Source: Verrucomicrobiota bacterium
Lineage (GTDB): Bacteria > Verrucomicrobiota > Verrucomicrobiae > Limisphaerales > UBA11358
Length of the DNA stretch: 35,512 nt
Reading direction: 5' to 3'
Assembly: GCA_014860005.1 (NCBI GenBank)
Contig: JACZKP010000009.1
Span: forward strand, 1 to 35,512
Part shown: piece by piece, positions 16,577 to 25,385 of the stretch
Layout: each line of letters opens with the position of its first letter
How positions within the stretch are numbered: position 1 is the first letter of the stretch
The notes under the pieces: generated by a model
The model's input: the letters and a program-made list of their open reading frames with translations, nothing else
The model's database searches: none
Told to the model about the DNA's origin: nothing
Program-made: the position numbers and the translations under genes

Positions 16577-17923
16577 TCAAATGCGCTCGAAGTAGCGCGC
16601 TTTCTCCCAATCCGTAACCGCATTGTTGAAGGCTTCCACTTCAAGGCGCGCATGGCGGACGTAGAAGTTCACGACTGCATCGCCCAGCGCTGTGCGCGCA
16701 AGTTTGGATTGCTCGAACAAGTCGGCGGCTTCACCGAGGCCGGTAGGCAGACGGGCAAGTTTGGGATCAATGTACGCATTGCCGAGATATTCATCGCCGC
16801 AATCCAACTTTTCCTCCACGCCAGCCAATCCGGCGGCGAGCATGGCGGCAAAGGCAAGATACGGATTGGCATCCGCGCCGGGCATGCGGTTTTCGATGCG
16901 GAAGCCTGGCCCATGTCCCACGACGCGGTAGCCGACCGTGCGATTATCCACCGCCCAAGCCATGCGTGTGGGCGCCCAACTGCCGGGCTGGTAACGTTTG
17001 TAGCTGTTGATCGTCGGCGCAAAGAACAGGCACAACTCGGGGGAATACTTAAGCAAGCCACCGAGAAACTGACGGAAGTATTTCGAACCACCATGTCCGC
17101 GCGCCGCCGGGAAGAGGCTTTGCCGGCCGCGCCACACGCTCATGTGGATGTGACACGAATTGCCGGCTTCACTCGGCGCATACTTGGCCATGAACGAAAC
17201 GGCCTTGCCCTGCTGATCGGCGATTTCCTTCAGACCCTGTTTGAAGAGCACATGCATGTCGGCCATGGCCAGCGGTTCATCGTAAACAAAATTGATCTCA
17301 TGCTGGCCACGGCTCCACTCACCCTTGCTGCTTTCCACCGGCACGCGCGCGGCAGTCATGCCGTTGCGGATGGCGCGCATCAACGGTTCGTCCCGCGTGG
17401 GCTGCATGATGTGATAATCAATCCGGTAATCGCTGGACGGATGCAAATCGCGATAACCGCTATTGAAGGCCGAATGGTACGTTTGATTGAACAGGTAGAA
17501 TTCCAGTTCGCTGGCGCAATAGCATGTCAACCCCTGGGGTTTGAGCCGTGCCAGTTGCCGGCGTAGCACTGAGCGTGGCGACTCATCCACAAACGAGCCG
17601 TCATGTTTCAGGTGATCGCACATGACCAGTGCGGCGCCCGGCTGCCAGGGAATCACTCGCAACGTGTCGAGATCAGGATGCAGGGCGAAATCACCAAAGC
17701 CCGCCGCCCAATTCGCCACCTCAAAACCGTCCAGCGGGTCCATGTCGAGGTTGACAGTCAGCAGATAATTGCAGCAGTGCGTGCCGTGTTTGGCGACCGA
17801 TTTCAGAAACAAGTCAGCGCGAAATCGTTTGCCTACCAAGCGGCCAAAGGGATCCGGCAGGGCGACAATGACGGTGTCAATCTGGCCGGCGCGGACTTGT
17901 TGGGTGAGTTGCTTGAGAGTCAT
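16577..17923 (-). CDS. Glutamine-synthetase homologue of the PuuA/gamma-glutamylamide synthetase group
   Basis: The frame is open further upstream, but the ATG at 17923 starts the conserved protein (MTLKQLTQQVRAGQ) and lies 5 bases after the aldehyde dehydrogenase stop. The product of 448 residues has the GS fold: ELEFYLF with a metal-binding Glu, KGEWSRGQHEINF, GNSCHIHMSVW (His of the ATP/metal site), NSYKR, and RIENRMPGADANPYLAF. The DNRTVGYRV loop and the lack of the NLYxLPPEE adenylylation site separate it from true glutamine synthetases. It groups by appearance with gamma-glutamylputrescine, -ethanolamide or -methylamide synthetases, which join glutamate to an amine at the expense of ATP. 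The adjoining alcohol and aldehyde dehydrogenases point to an amino alcohol such as ethanolamine. Confidence 0.8.
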   Translation of the reverse strand: MTLKQLTQQVRAGQIDTVIVALPDPFGRLVGKRFRADLFLKSVAKHGTHCCNYLLTVNLDMDPLDGFEVANWAAGFGDFALHPDLDTLRVIPWQPGAALVMCDHLKHDGSFVDESPRSVLRRQLARLKPQGLTCYCASELEFYLFNQTYHSAFNSGYRDLHPSSDYRIDYHIMQPTRDEPLMRAIRNGMTAARVPVESSKGEWSRGQHEINFVYDEPLAMADMHVLFKQGLKEIADQQGKAVSFMAKYAPSEAGNSCHIHMSVWRGRQSLFPAARGHGGSKYFRQFLGGLLKYSPELCLFFAPTINSYKRYQPGSWAPTRMAWAVDNRTVGYRVVGHGPGFRIENRMPGADANPYLAFAAMLAAGLAGVEEKLDCGDEYLGNAYIDPKLARLPTGLGEAADLFEQSKLARTALGDAVVNFYVRHARLEVEAFNNAVTDWEKARYFERI

Positions 17924-17928
17924 GCGGG

Positions 17929-19359
17929 TCAGGGTGCAACGTAGATATTCTTGAGTTCGGTATAACCCTCCATCGCAGCCATGCCGAGATCGCGGCCAAT
18001 TCCACTTTGTTTGAAGCCGCCGAAGGGTGCTTCCACGTGGACGCTGCTGTGCGAATTGACGCTGATTACCCCGCTCTCGATGCGCCGGGCCACGCGTAAC
18101 GCGCGCCGCAGATCGTTCGTCCACAGCGAACCGCTCAAGCCATACGGCGAGTCATTCACCTCGCGGAGCATCTGTTCCTCGTTGTCGAACGGCGTGAGAC
18201 AAACCACCGGGCCAAATATTTCCTCGCGCCAGCAGCGGTGCGCTTTTGCCACGTTAAGCAGCACAGTAGGTTCAAGGTAAAAGCCTTTGGGATGCGGCCG
18301 GGCCCCACCGCAGGCGAAACGACTGCCCTGCGTTTTGGCGTCAGCCAGAAACTCCTCCACCGTGGCGCGCTGTCCGGCGGAGACGAGGGGGCCAAGTTGG
18401 GTTTCCGGCTTTGAGGGGTCGCCGACCATCAGCTTCTTCGTGGCGGCGACAAACTTCTCCACGAAGGGTTCGTAAATACCACGTTCGATAAACATCCGGC
18501 TGCGCGCGCAACAATCCTGGCCGGTGTTGGCGAAGACACTCATCGGCGAGGTTTCCGCGGCGATCTGCCAATCCGCGTCGGCGAACACAATGTTTGGCGA
18601 CTTGCCGCCCAGCTCCAGCGAAATGCGCTTGAAATCGCGCGCGGCCAGTTCCATCGCGCGGCGGCCCACTTCCGTGGAGCCTGTCAGCGAAACCTTGCGA
18701 ATCAGCGGGTGCGTGATTAGGGCCTCGCCAATCGCTCCGCCCGGTCCCGGTACGACCTGCAACACGCCCGGCGGCAGACCGGCAGAGTGCGCCAGTTCAC
18801 CGAGTTTGAGGGCCGTGAGCGGCGAGAGCGAGGCGGGCTTGAGGATCACACAGTTGCCGGCGGCCAGCGCCGGTGCCGCTTTCCAGCTCGCAATGGGAAA
18901 GGGAAAATTCCACGGGACGATACACGCCACGATGCCCATCGGCTGCCGCAGCGTAAAATCGAAACCACCGCGCGCCACAGGAATGGTCTGTCCGTAGAAC
19001 TTGGTGACGCCCCCGGCGTAATACTCGAAAACACGCGCGCCGAGCCCGATTTCGTCGCGCGCTTCGCTGATGGGTTTGCCGATGTTCAACATTTCCAGTT
19101 GGGCAAGTTCCTCCAAATTCTCGCGCAGGACCCGCGCCACATTGAACAGAATGTCGCTGCGCTTGCCCGGGGCGAGATCGCGCCAACCAGATTCCCAGGC
19201 GACTTGCGCGGACTCTACCGCAGCGTTTAGAAGGACTGCATCGGCCGCCGCTACTTCGCCAATAACATCCTCCGTGGCAGGATTGATGAGAGTTGTGGGG
19301 CGGCCTTTCGCGGAATCGCGGAAGGCGCCATCAATGAACGGTTGGTTGGGTATTTTCAC
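17929..19359 (-). CDS. Aldehyde dehydrogenase (NAD(P)-dependent, betaine/gamma-glutamyl-aldehyde type)
   Basis: The start is GTG 19359, which overlaps the stop of the upstream alcohol dehydrogenase gene as GTGA; an upstream ATG at 19425 would run 70 bases into that gene. The 476-residue protein shows all class features: PWNFPFPIASWK (N162-type oxyanion Asn and cofactor-binding Lys), FTGS-like LTGSTEVGRR, LELGGKSPNIV with the general-base Glu, NTGQDCCARSR with catalytic Cys283, and EIFGPVV near the C-terminus. Its resemblance is to betaine aldehyde, 4-aminobutanal or gamma-glutamyl-gamma-aminobutyraldehyde dehydrogenases (PuuC/BetB group). In this operon it would oxidise the aldehyde made by the neighbouring alcohol dehydrogenase. 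The substrate is inferred, the class is certain. Confidence 0.92.
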   Translation of the reverse strand: MKIPNQPFIDGAFRDSAKGRPTTLINPATEDVIGEVAAADAVLLNAAVESAQVAWESGWRDLAPGKRSDILFNVARVLRENLEELAQLEMLNIGKPISEARDEIGLGARVFEYYAGGVTKFYGQTIPVARGGFDFTLRQPMGIVACIVPWNFPFPIASWKAAPALAAGNCVILKPASLSPLTALKLGELAHSAGLPPGVLQVVPGPGGAIGEALITHPLIRKVSLTGSTEVGRRAMELAARDFKRISLELGGKSPNIVFADADWQIAAETSPMSVFANTGQDCCARSRMFIERGIYEPFVEKFVAATKKLMVGDPSKPETQLGPLVSAGQRATVEEFLADAKTQGSRFACGGARPHPKGFYLEPTVLLNVAKAHRCWREEIFGPVVCLTPFDNEEQMLREVNDSPYGLSGSLWTNDLRRALRVARRIESGVISVNSHSSVHVEAPFGGFKQSGIGRDLGMAAMEGYTELKNIYVAP

Positions 19360-20510
19360 AGTACTGCAAGGTAGAGATTCTGGAAATCGGCAGGGGTGAC
19401 CGGCACGACATTCGTCTTGTGACACGGATCGTCCACGGCTTGTGCCACCAAAGCGTCCAGTTGGTCCGGTTTGACGCCGTGCTCACGCAGCCGGGTATTC
19501 AGGCCGAACTGCGCGAGGAACTCGGCGATGAAGGCAATCGTTCGTTGATCGGCTTCCGGGGCGGCACACTTCATCACGTCCAGACCACAGGCGATGCCGA
19601 CGCGGCGGTAAATCCCCGGCTGGCTCTCGGCGCAAAACTTCATGCCGGCCACGAGGCAAAGCGCATTGGCCAGGCCGTGGTGCATCCCGCAGATTGTCGA
19701 AAGCGGGTGCGCCAGCGAGTGGACCACGCCGAGGTCCTTCTGAAATGCCACTGCCCCCATCGCCGCGGCGACCAGCATTTTCCCGCGAGCATCAAGATCG
19801 TCGCCATTCGTGTACGCACGCGGAAGGGCCTCGATGATCAGGCGGATTCCTTCCAGCGCGATCCCATCGCACATCGGATGAAACTGAGGGCACGTAAAAC
19901 TCTCAATGCAATGCGTGAGTGCGTCGGCGCCGGTCGCGGCGGTGAGTTTGGGCGGCAGGCCGACCGTGAGTTGCGGATCGAGGATTACCAGTTTGGCCAG
20001 CAACTCGGGATGAAAGAGAACGGCTTTGCGGCGGGTTGACTCCAGCGTGATGACTGAACTGCGCCCAACTTCGCTGCCCGTACCCGCCGTCGTGGGAACC
20101 GCAATACACGGCGCCAGCCCGGACCAATCTCGTTCCTCGTAGAACTTTGTCAGATCGAATTCCGGACGTTTAACCAACAGGCGGGCGGCTTTGCCAACGT
20201 CGAGCGGACTGCCGCCGCCCAGCGCGATCACTCCGTCGCAACCATGCTGGTGAAAGGCTTGCGCGGCCTCCCGCACGTCCTGCTCAACGGGATTGGGGTG
20301 GACTCCGGAATAAACAAACCAGTCCCGCCCCAGGGCGGGTATGCCAAGTACCTCCGAGAAGGCGCGGAAGGTGTCCGTTTTGGCCAGGCCGGAGTCCGTG
20401 ACCACGAGTGGACGGCGAATGGCCAGAAGCTGACAGCGCTTCAGCAGTTCGGACACGGCCCCGCTACCAAACAGGGTGGGGGTGGGAAAGGAAAAGGTTA
20501 GCAGGCTCAT
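19356..20510 (-). CDS. Iron-containing (group III) alcohol dehydrogenase
   Basis: The 384-residue product has the two-domain Fe-ADH layout. The N-terminal nucleotide-binding part carries VIALGGGSPLDVGKAA (the GGGS NAD motif, ~residues 95-108) and PTTAGTGSEV. The helical metal domain has GADALTHCIESF and HSLAHPLSTICGMHHGLANAL, whose His residues together with an Asp bind iron or zinc. The gene is the first of a minus-strand operon and is joined to the aldehyde dehydrogenase by a 4-base overlap. Fe-ADHs of this kind oxidise primary alcohols or reduce aldehydes; next to a gamma-glutamylamide synthetase homologue the likely substrate is gamma-glutamyl-ethanolamide or a related alcohol. Confidence 0.92.
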   Translation of the reverse strand: MSLLTFSFPTPTLFGSGAVSELLKRCQLLAIRRPLVVTDSGLAKTDTFRAFSEVLGIPALGRDWFVYSGVHPNPVEQDVREAAQAFHQHGCDGVIALGGGSPLDVGKAARLLVKRPEFDLTKFYEERDWSGLAPCIAVPTTAGTGSEVGRSSVITLESTRRKAVLFHPELLAKLVILDPQLTVGLPPKLTAATGADALTHCIESFTCPQFHPMCDGIALEGIRLIIEALPRAYTNGDDLDARGKMLVAAAMGAVAFQKDLGVVHSLAHPLSTICGMHHGLANALCLVAGMKFCAESQPGIYRRVGIACGLDVMKCAAPEADQRTIAFIAEFLAQFGLNTRLREHGVKPDQLDALVAQAVDDPCHKTNVVPVTPADFQNLYLAVL

Positions 20511-20626
20511 GAGTGTGAGTGGAACATCAGGTTGCGCTCGGCATGTGGGCGTATTGTCATCGGCGGCCTGTCCAAGTCAAGAATCTCGATGATCAGTGGT
20601 GCAGTCGCGCCTTCGCGGCTGGAGTT

Positions 20627-20944
20627 TTAGTTCCTGGCCCAGTCAGCCAGGCGGCCATCCGTGCCGAAAGTCAAACGCAACGGGTGAGCCGCGGTGACCG
20701 TGTCTGAGCGACTTCCGCTGCTCCCCAAACGGCGGGAAATCCATTCCGCCACGGTGCGACCATCGCTAAGCCTGGCCTGTTTGTCGGGTGGTCCAAATTC
20801 TACGATGGCTTGATCGTAAGTGTAGAAACCAACGCGGCTGTTCCAATCCACTTGCCGGGTGGTGGCGCATCCAGCGAGAAACAGCACGGCGGCGAACAGG
20901 ATGAGACGGTGGATTGAAAGGTTGCAGAAACGGAGGTGCTTCAT
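20627..20944 (-). CDS. Small putative lipoprotein
   Basis: The ATG at 20944 (rather than 20986) gives the signal MKHLRFCNLSIHRLILFAAV... ending in the lipobox LAGC near residue 25, so the mature protein of about 80 residues should be lipid-anchored. The mature part has GFYTYDQAIVEFGPPDKQARLSDGRTVAEW and ends with LTFGTDGRLADWARN. The 'Y..A...FGPP.....L.DG..V..W' pattern resembles small outer-membrane assembly-type (SmpA/OmlA-like) folds, but I do not make a functional call. It lies between the ADH operon and rpoD, on the same strand as both. Confidence 0.65.
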   Translation of the reverse strand: MKHLRFCNLSIHRLILFAAVLFLAGCATTRQVDWNSRVGFYTYDQAIVEFGPPDKQARLSDGRTVAEWISRRLGSSGSRSDTVTAAHPLRLTFGTDGRLADWARN

Positions 20945-21051
20945 GGCCGCAATGTAGCGAACCAAAGGCCTCCGGGGAACAAGCAATTTCTGAGAGACGG
21001 TCCACCGTCAAAGCGATGCGAAAAGGGCGTTTGGAGGTCGGCAGAAGTACG

Positions 21052-21083
21052 AAGAAAGGCCGAACCGGAGTTCCAGTTCGGCC
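21052..21083 (-). terminator. Rho-independent terminator after rpoD
   Basis: GGCCGAAC (21058-21065) pairs perfectly with GTTCGGCC (21076-21083), and a further GG/CC step can extend it past one mismatch. On the minus strand the stem is followed by TTTCTT (21057-21052). It lies 26 bases after the rpoD stop. Confidence 0.75.
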
Positions 21084-21108
21084 AGTTGAGAATCGCAACC
21101 TACGTTCT

Positions 21109-22980
21109 TCAGGCAGCAGCTTCCTCGGTGTCGAGAAATCCTTGCAGGTGACGGACGCGCGTAGGGTGGCGCAGTTTCCGCAAAGCCTTGGCTTCGATCT
21201 GGCGAATGCGCTCGCGGGTGACATTGTACATCTTGCCAATTTCCTCCAACGTGCGTTCGTAACCATCCACCAGGCCGAAACGCATTTCGAGGATCTTGCG
21301 TTCCCGCTCGGTCAGGGTCGTGAGCACATCCCCAAGTTTTTCCTTGAGCAGACTGTAGCTGGTCACGTCGGAGGGGTTTTCGGCGCTCTTGTCCTCAATG
21401 AAATCGCCGACGCTGACGTCGCCATCATCGCCCACGGGAGCGTGCAGCGAGACGGGTTGCTGGGCCATCTTGAGCAACGAATTGATGCGGCTGACCGGCA
21501 TGTGCATCTCGTCAGCCAACTCCTCGGGCGTGGGTTCACGCCCCAGTTCCTGGGTGAGTTGCTTCTGCGCGCGCCAAAGCTTGTTCATGATCTCGATCAT
21601 GTGGACCGGGATGCGAATGGTGCGGGCCTGGTCGGCGATCGAACGTGTGATGGCCTGGCGAATCCACCAGATGGCGTAAGTGGAGAATTTGTAGCCGCGG
21701 CGATACTCGAACTTCTCGACGCCCTTCATCAGGCCGATGTTCCCTTCCTGAATCAAATCGAGGAAAGACTGGCCGCGATTGGTGTACTTTTTGGCGACGG
21801 ATACCACGAGCCGCAGATTGGCCTCAGCCATGTGAGTCTTGGCGCGGTGGGCGCGATCCGCAGCCCCCTTAAGCAGGGTGAAAGCCTTGAGGAACTCTTC
21901 GCGCGTCAGCCGCACGAATTGCTCCAACGTGCGGATTTTGACCTGTTCAGCTTCGGTAGCAGTGCGCCGCTCGGCGGATGAGCGCAACCGCTCCAGTTCC
22001 TGAAGGTGCCGCCAGCTTGACTGAAATTTGTCGTGAACGTTGCCGGCCACAACGATCATTTCCTCAACAACCCGCTGTTTGTAGGCGAACTTCGGGAAAA
22101 TTTCCTGGAGTTTCGTGCTGAGTTTCTTGAACTCGCGCCCCAGCTTTTCCTTGCGTCCCTTTTGCTGAGCTTTTTGCCAGGCCGCATACTTTTCATCCAC
22201 CTTCTGGTCCAGCGTGCGGACCTTCTTGATGAGGGTGCGCAAGTCGCGCAAATGGCCTTCGCGATTGGCGATCTTCTTGTCCACCACGACACGATCAAAA
22301 CGCTCTTTAGGCGGTTCGGAGAGCAGCTTTTCCGCAATGGCAATGTGCTCTTTGGCGGTGAAGCCCAACCCATAAATAATGTGCTTCATCTCCAACTCTG
22401 CGTCTTCGATGCGCTTGCAGATTTCGACTTCCTGCTCCCGGGTGAGCAACGGGACCTTGCCCATCTGGTTCATGTACATCCGCACAGGATCGTCCAGCAC
22501 TTCCAACCGCGAGTCGTCTTCCTCCTCAGGCTCGGGTTGCTTGGTCCGCTCGACTTCCGCCTGGTCAATGATCTCCACATCCAAGCCGCGCAACTTGGTA
22601 AAGAGATCATCGAGATCATCCGGATTCAGGCCGTCCGGCAAGACATCATTGATGTCGTCGTAAGTGATGTAGCCGTGTTCCTGAGCCAGATGCAGCAGCG
22701 TCTTGATCGTTTCCGTCAGGTCCAGCGTTCCCGGTGGCACCGCTGGCCCGCCACTGGTGGGGATGGGAGTGGCAAGATTCTTGGGATCGGGTTTGGCCTC
22801 AGCCTTGGGATGACCGTTCGCTTTTTGATCCGGAGTGGACTCCGGACGTTGCTTCCGCTTTGCACTAGGCAGGACAAAACGCCGTCGGGCAACGATCGGC
22901 TTGGCTGGTTCTCCGCGTTTACTGCTGCGGGCAGCACTGCTGCCAATTGCGTTCGGTCGAGTGGATTTTCGATTGAGCAT
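21109..22980 (-). CDS. rpoD: RNA polymerase primary sigma factor (sigma70, RpoD)
   Basis: This 623-residue protein has the full primary-sigma layout. A Lys/Arg/Pro-rich leader of ~85 residues comes first. Then follow region 1.1 ([22 protein letters not shown]), an acidic linker, region 1.2 ([21 protein letters not shown]), a charged non-conserved insert at ~200-370, and region 2 ([34 protein letters not shown] with the -10-binding aromatic residues). Region 3 and region 4, with the -35-recognising helix ([21 protein letters not shown]), complete it. It directs housekeeping transcription. The non-conserved insert and the basic leader are as expected in Gram-negative RpoD proteins. It is transcribed alone, with a terminator just downstream. 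Confidence 0.97.
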   Translation of the reverse strand: MLNRKSTRPNAIGSSAARSSKRGEPAKPIVARRRFVLPSAKRKQRPESTPDQKANGHPKAEAKPDPKNLATPIPTSGGPAVPPGTLDLTETIKTLLHLAQEHGYITYDDINDVLPDGLNPDDLDDLFTKLRGLDVEIIDQAEVERTKQPEPEEEDDSRLEVLDDPVRMYMNQMGKVPLLTREQEVEICKRIEDAELEMKHIIYGLGFTAKEHIAIAEKLLSEPPKERFDRVVVDKKIANREGHLRDLRTLIKKVRTLDQKVDEKYAAWQKAQQKGRKEKLGREFKKLSTKLQEIFPKFAYKQRVVEEMIVVAGNVHDKFQSSWRHLQELERLRSSAERRTATEAEQVKIRTLEQFVRLTREEFLKAFTLLKGAADRAHRAKTHMAEANLRLVVSVAKKYTNRGQSFLDLIQEGNIGLMKGVEKFEYRRGYKFSTYAIWWIRQAITRSIADQARTIRIPVHMIEIMNKLWRAQKQLTQELGREPTPEELADEMHMPVSRINSLLKMAQQPVSLHAPVGDDGDVSVGDFIEDKSAENPSDVTSYSLLKEKLGDVLTTLTERERKILEMRFGLVDGYERTLEEIGKMYNVTRERIRQIEAKALRKLRHPTRVRHLQGFLDTEEAAA

Positions 22981-23292
22981 ATTTCATTAAGACCCGCGTC
23001 CGTCCATTCTGGTTCAGAAATCGTCTTCGTCGGTTCGGCCCGGTGGCTACCGGCCGACGAACTGCATCCAAACGCTTGCCATCTCGCTCTTTTCTTCGGG
23101 AACGACAATTGCCGGAGGTCTGACGCCTCTGCATCGTAGCTCATTCGTTTTGGAACTCAATGAATAAATGTGTATTGTGCCCAAAAAGCCGGGCGACAGC
23201 CTTGTTTTCATGATACTGCTTTCGTGATGCAAAGACGTAAGGCGCTAAACTGCAATGTATTGTGCCTTGGCGCCATCGCCCAGAAGGCAAGG
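22981..23292. other. Intergenic region upstream of rpoD
   Basis: No credible gene. It should hold the rpoD promoter (minus strand), but no clear -35/-10 pair stands out. The 11-mer TGTATTGTGCC is repeated directly at 23171-23181 and 23256-23266, 85 bases apart; its function is unknown. Confidence 0.5.
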
Positions 23293-23568
23293 TCAGCGAT
23301 CCACCTTGGCGTTGTGACCGGGAAATTCCTTGTTGTGTTGCAGGGCGTCGCGCATGGCACGTTCCTTTTCCGACCACATCGTGCCGGTCCAGATATCCGC
23401 GTGACTACCGGTGACCAGGGTATTGCAGATGGCGCGGTAACCCACGTCTGATCCGCGCGTCATCTTGCCGGAAGTCTGATGCATCTTATAGGCGCGCGCG
23501 GAATCCGTGGCACAACCGGCAAGTAACCCGGTAGTCAAAGCCAGCATAAGAGCAGTCAGAGTTCGCAT
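23293..23568 (-). CDS. Small putative lipoprotein
   Basis: The ATG at 23568 begins MRTLTALMLALTTGLLAGC, a textbook lipoprotein signal with Cys19 as the lipidation site. ATGs further upstream only add an unlikely N-terminal tail. The mature protein of ~73 residues (ATDSARAYKMHQTSGKM..., WTGTMWSEKERAMRDALQHNKEF) has no recognisable domain. It is hydrophilic and probably helical toward its end. It lies between the glnA terminator and rpoD, reading in the same direction; its role is unknown. Confidence 0.6.
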   Translation of the reverse strand: MRTLTALMLALTTGLLAGCATDSARAYKMHQTSGKMTRGSDVGYRAICNTLVTGSHADIWTGTMWSEKERAMRDALQHNKEFPGHNAKVDR

Positions 23569-23688
23569 AAAGTTTTGGAATTGAAACGTTGTCATCGTCT
23601 GACAAGGTTGCGCCGGCGTCAAGCCGGCAACACCCGGCAACAGCAATGTCACCCGGCAATCGGTAGATGGATTTTTATCAGCAAAAGC

Positions 23689-23724
23689 AAAAAACGGCGC
23701 GGGCTCAAGCAGCCGCGCCGTTTT
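23689..23724 (-). terminator. Rho-independent terminator of glnA
   Basis: A perfect 12-bp stem, AAAACGGCGCGG (23691-23702) with CCGCGCCGTTTT (23713-23724), encloses a 10-base loop. On the minus strand the stem ends in a run of six T (23694-23689). It lies 34 bases after the glnA stop. Because the arms begin and end in A/T runs it could also act on plus-strand transcripts. Confidence 0.9.
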
Positions 23725-23757
23725 GTGTCGTTATCACCCTATGGAGCGTGCGGGAAA

Positions 23758-25170
23758 TTACACGTCGTAGTAGAGGAAAAACTCATACGGATGCGGACGG
23801 AGGCGGAGAGCGTCGTGTTCCTTGCGCTTGTGCGTGATCCACATGTCAAGGAAGTCGGTCGTGAACACGTCGCCCTTGAGGAGGAATGCGTGATCCTTCT
23901 CCAGATGCGTGAGCGCCTCGTCGAGGCTGCCCGGCACCTGCGGAATCTTGGCATGTTCCTCGGGCGGCAGTTCGTAGAGGTTCTTATCCATCGGTTCGCC
24001 CGGATCAATCTTGTTGAGCACACCGTCCAAGCCGGCCATCAGCAGCGCCGAGTAGCACAGATAAGGATTGGCCGCCGGGTCTGGCGGACGATATTCGATG
24101 CGCTTCGCTTTGGGGCTTTCGCTGAAGGTGGGGATCCGGATCGCGGCGGAACGGTTGCGCGCGCTGTAAGCCAGATTGACCGGCGCTTCATAACCGGGCA
24201 CGAGCCGCTTGTAACTGTTCGTGGTGGGATTACAAATTGCGCACAGGGCCTTGGCATGTTTGAGAATGCCGCCGATGTAATACAGCGCCATCTGGCTCAG
24301 TCCCGCGTATTCCTTACCCGCGAACAGCGGCTTGCCCTTGTTCCAGAGCGACTGGTGCGTGTGCATGCCGCTGCCGTTGTCGCCGAAGAGCGGCTTGGGC
24401 ATGAAGGTCACCGTCTTGCCGTGCTTCTTGGCGACGTTTTTGATGATGTACTTGTAGAGCATCATCGTGTCGGCGGTCTTCACCAGTGTATCGAAACGGA
24501 AGTCAATTTCCGCCTGGCCGGCGGTGGCAACCTCATGATGCTGACGTTCGACCTTGATGCCCAAGGACTCCATCATAAGACACATCTCGGTGCGGATGTC
24601 CTGTTGGGTATCAACGGGTGCGACCGGGAAATAACCTTCCTTGTGGCGAATCTTGTAGCCCAGGTTGGGCATTTCGTCGCGACCGGTGTTCCATACGGCT
24701 TCATCTGAATCCACGGAATAGAAGGTGCCGTTGGATTTGTGGTCGTATTGCACGTTGTCAAAGATGAAAAACTCGGCTTCCGGTCCGAACACGGCGGTGT
24801 CGGCCAGGCCGGTGCTTTTCAAATACGCTTCAGCCCGCTGTGAGATGCCGCGTGGGTCGCGGTTGTACGCTTCCTTGGTCCCGGTTTCCGCAATGGTGCA
24901 GGTGATCGAAAGGGTCGGCACGGCCATGAACGGATCAATAAATGCGGTGTTGGGATCGGGCATGGCCAGCATGTCCGAGGCCTCGATGGATTTCCAGCCG
25001 CGGATGGAAGAACCGTCGAAACCGAAACCTTCGTCAAAAACGTCCTCGGTCAATTCGCCGAAGGGGACGCTGAAGTGCTGCCAGGTGCCGAAGGTGTCCA
25101 CGAATTTTACGTCCACCATCTTGGCCCCGGCTTTTTTTGCCATATCAATTGCGCTCTTGGGTGTGCTCAT
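23758..25170 (-). CDS. glnA: Glutamine synthetase type I (GSI-beta)
   Basis: The 470-residue product matches bacterial GSI in length and motif order: [11 protein letters not shown] (beta-grasp end), [12 protein letters not shown] (metal-binding Glu), [26 protein letters not shown] (ATP/metal His), [25 protein letters not shown] and [14 protein letters not shown]. Tyr399 in NLYELPPEE corresponds to the tyrosine adenylylated by GlnE, so activity is probably controlled by adenylylation in the PII/GlnD/GlnE circuit. It makes glutamine from glutamate, ammonia and ATP as a dodecamer. It is followed by its own terminator and preceded by a ~215-base regulatory region, so it is likely monocistronic. 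The neighbouring glnII, amt and glnK genes form a nitrogen-assimilation island. Confidence 0.97.
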   Translation of the reverse strand: MSTPKSAIDMAKKAGAKMVDVKFVDTFGTWQHFSVPFGELTEDVFDEGFGFDGSSIRGWKSIEASDMLAMPDPNTAFIDPFMAVPTLSITCTIAETGTKEAYNRDPRGISQRAEAYLKSTGLADTAVFGPEAEFFIFDNVQYDHKSNGTFYSVDSDEAVWNTGRDEMPNLGYKIRHKEGYFPVAPVDTQQDIRTEMCLMMESLGIKVERQHHEVATAGQAEIDFRFDTLVKTADTMMLYKYIIKNVAKKHGKTVTFMPKPLFGDNGSGMHTHQSLWNKGKPLFAGKEYAGLSQMALYYIGGILKHAKALCAICNPTTNSYKRLVPGYEAPVNLAYSARNRSAAIRIPTFSESPKAKRIEYRPPDPAANPYLCYSALLMAGLDGVLNKIDPGEPMDKNLYELPPEEHAKIPQVPGSLDEALTHLEKDHAFLLKGDVFTTDFLDMWITHKRKEHDALRLRPHPYEFFLYYDV

Positions 25171-25213
25171 TTGTCGTTTTGGTTATGGGCGTTCTGTCGC
25201 TGGCTCGGGATGC

Positions 25214-25227
25214 ACACCAACTGGTGT
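25214..25227. promoter_or_regulatory. Palindrome upstream of glnA, possible regulator site
   Basis: ACACCA-AC-TGGTGT is a perfect 6-bp inverted repeat lying 44 bases before the glnA start. Its half-sites resemble those of NtrC (GCACCA...TGGTGC), but the spacing is 2 rather than 5 and the outer bases differ, so NtrC binding is only a guess. Confidence 0.3.
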
Positions 25228-25277
25228 TACGTTCAACCCAGAACGCGGCACCCCAAAATCAGTCTTGCTGGGCATTG

Positions 25278-25306
25278 GTGATAAACACCTTTACCGTAAA
25301 CGCCAA
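25278..25306 (-). promoter_or_regulatory. Weak candidate promoter of glnA
   Basis: Read on the minus strand, TTGGCG (25306-25301) and TATCAC (25283-25278) are separated by 17 bases. The match to sigma70 boxes is modest. It would give a leader of about 100 bases containing the palindrome at 25214-25227. Confidence 0.25.
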
Positions 25307-25331
25307 GTCTTAATCGTCGCGAGTTATTGAC

Positions 25332-25359
25332 AAAAAGGCGTGACCTTTGAGGCCACGCC
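25332..25359 (-). terminator. Rho-independent terminator of glnII
   Basis: On the minus strand GGCGTGGCC, loop TCAAA and GGTCACGCC form a 9-bp stem with one G-U pair, followed by TTTTTG. It lies 26 bases after the glnII stop and separates it from glnA. Confidence 0.9.
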
Positions 25360-25385
25360 CAATGCCTTCCTGGCGATTGTTCAAT

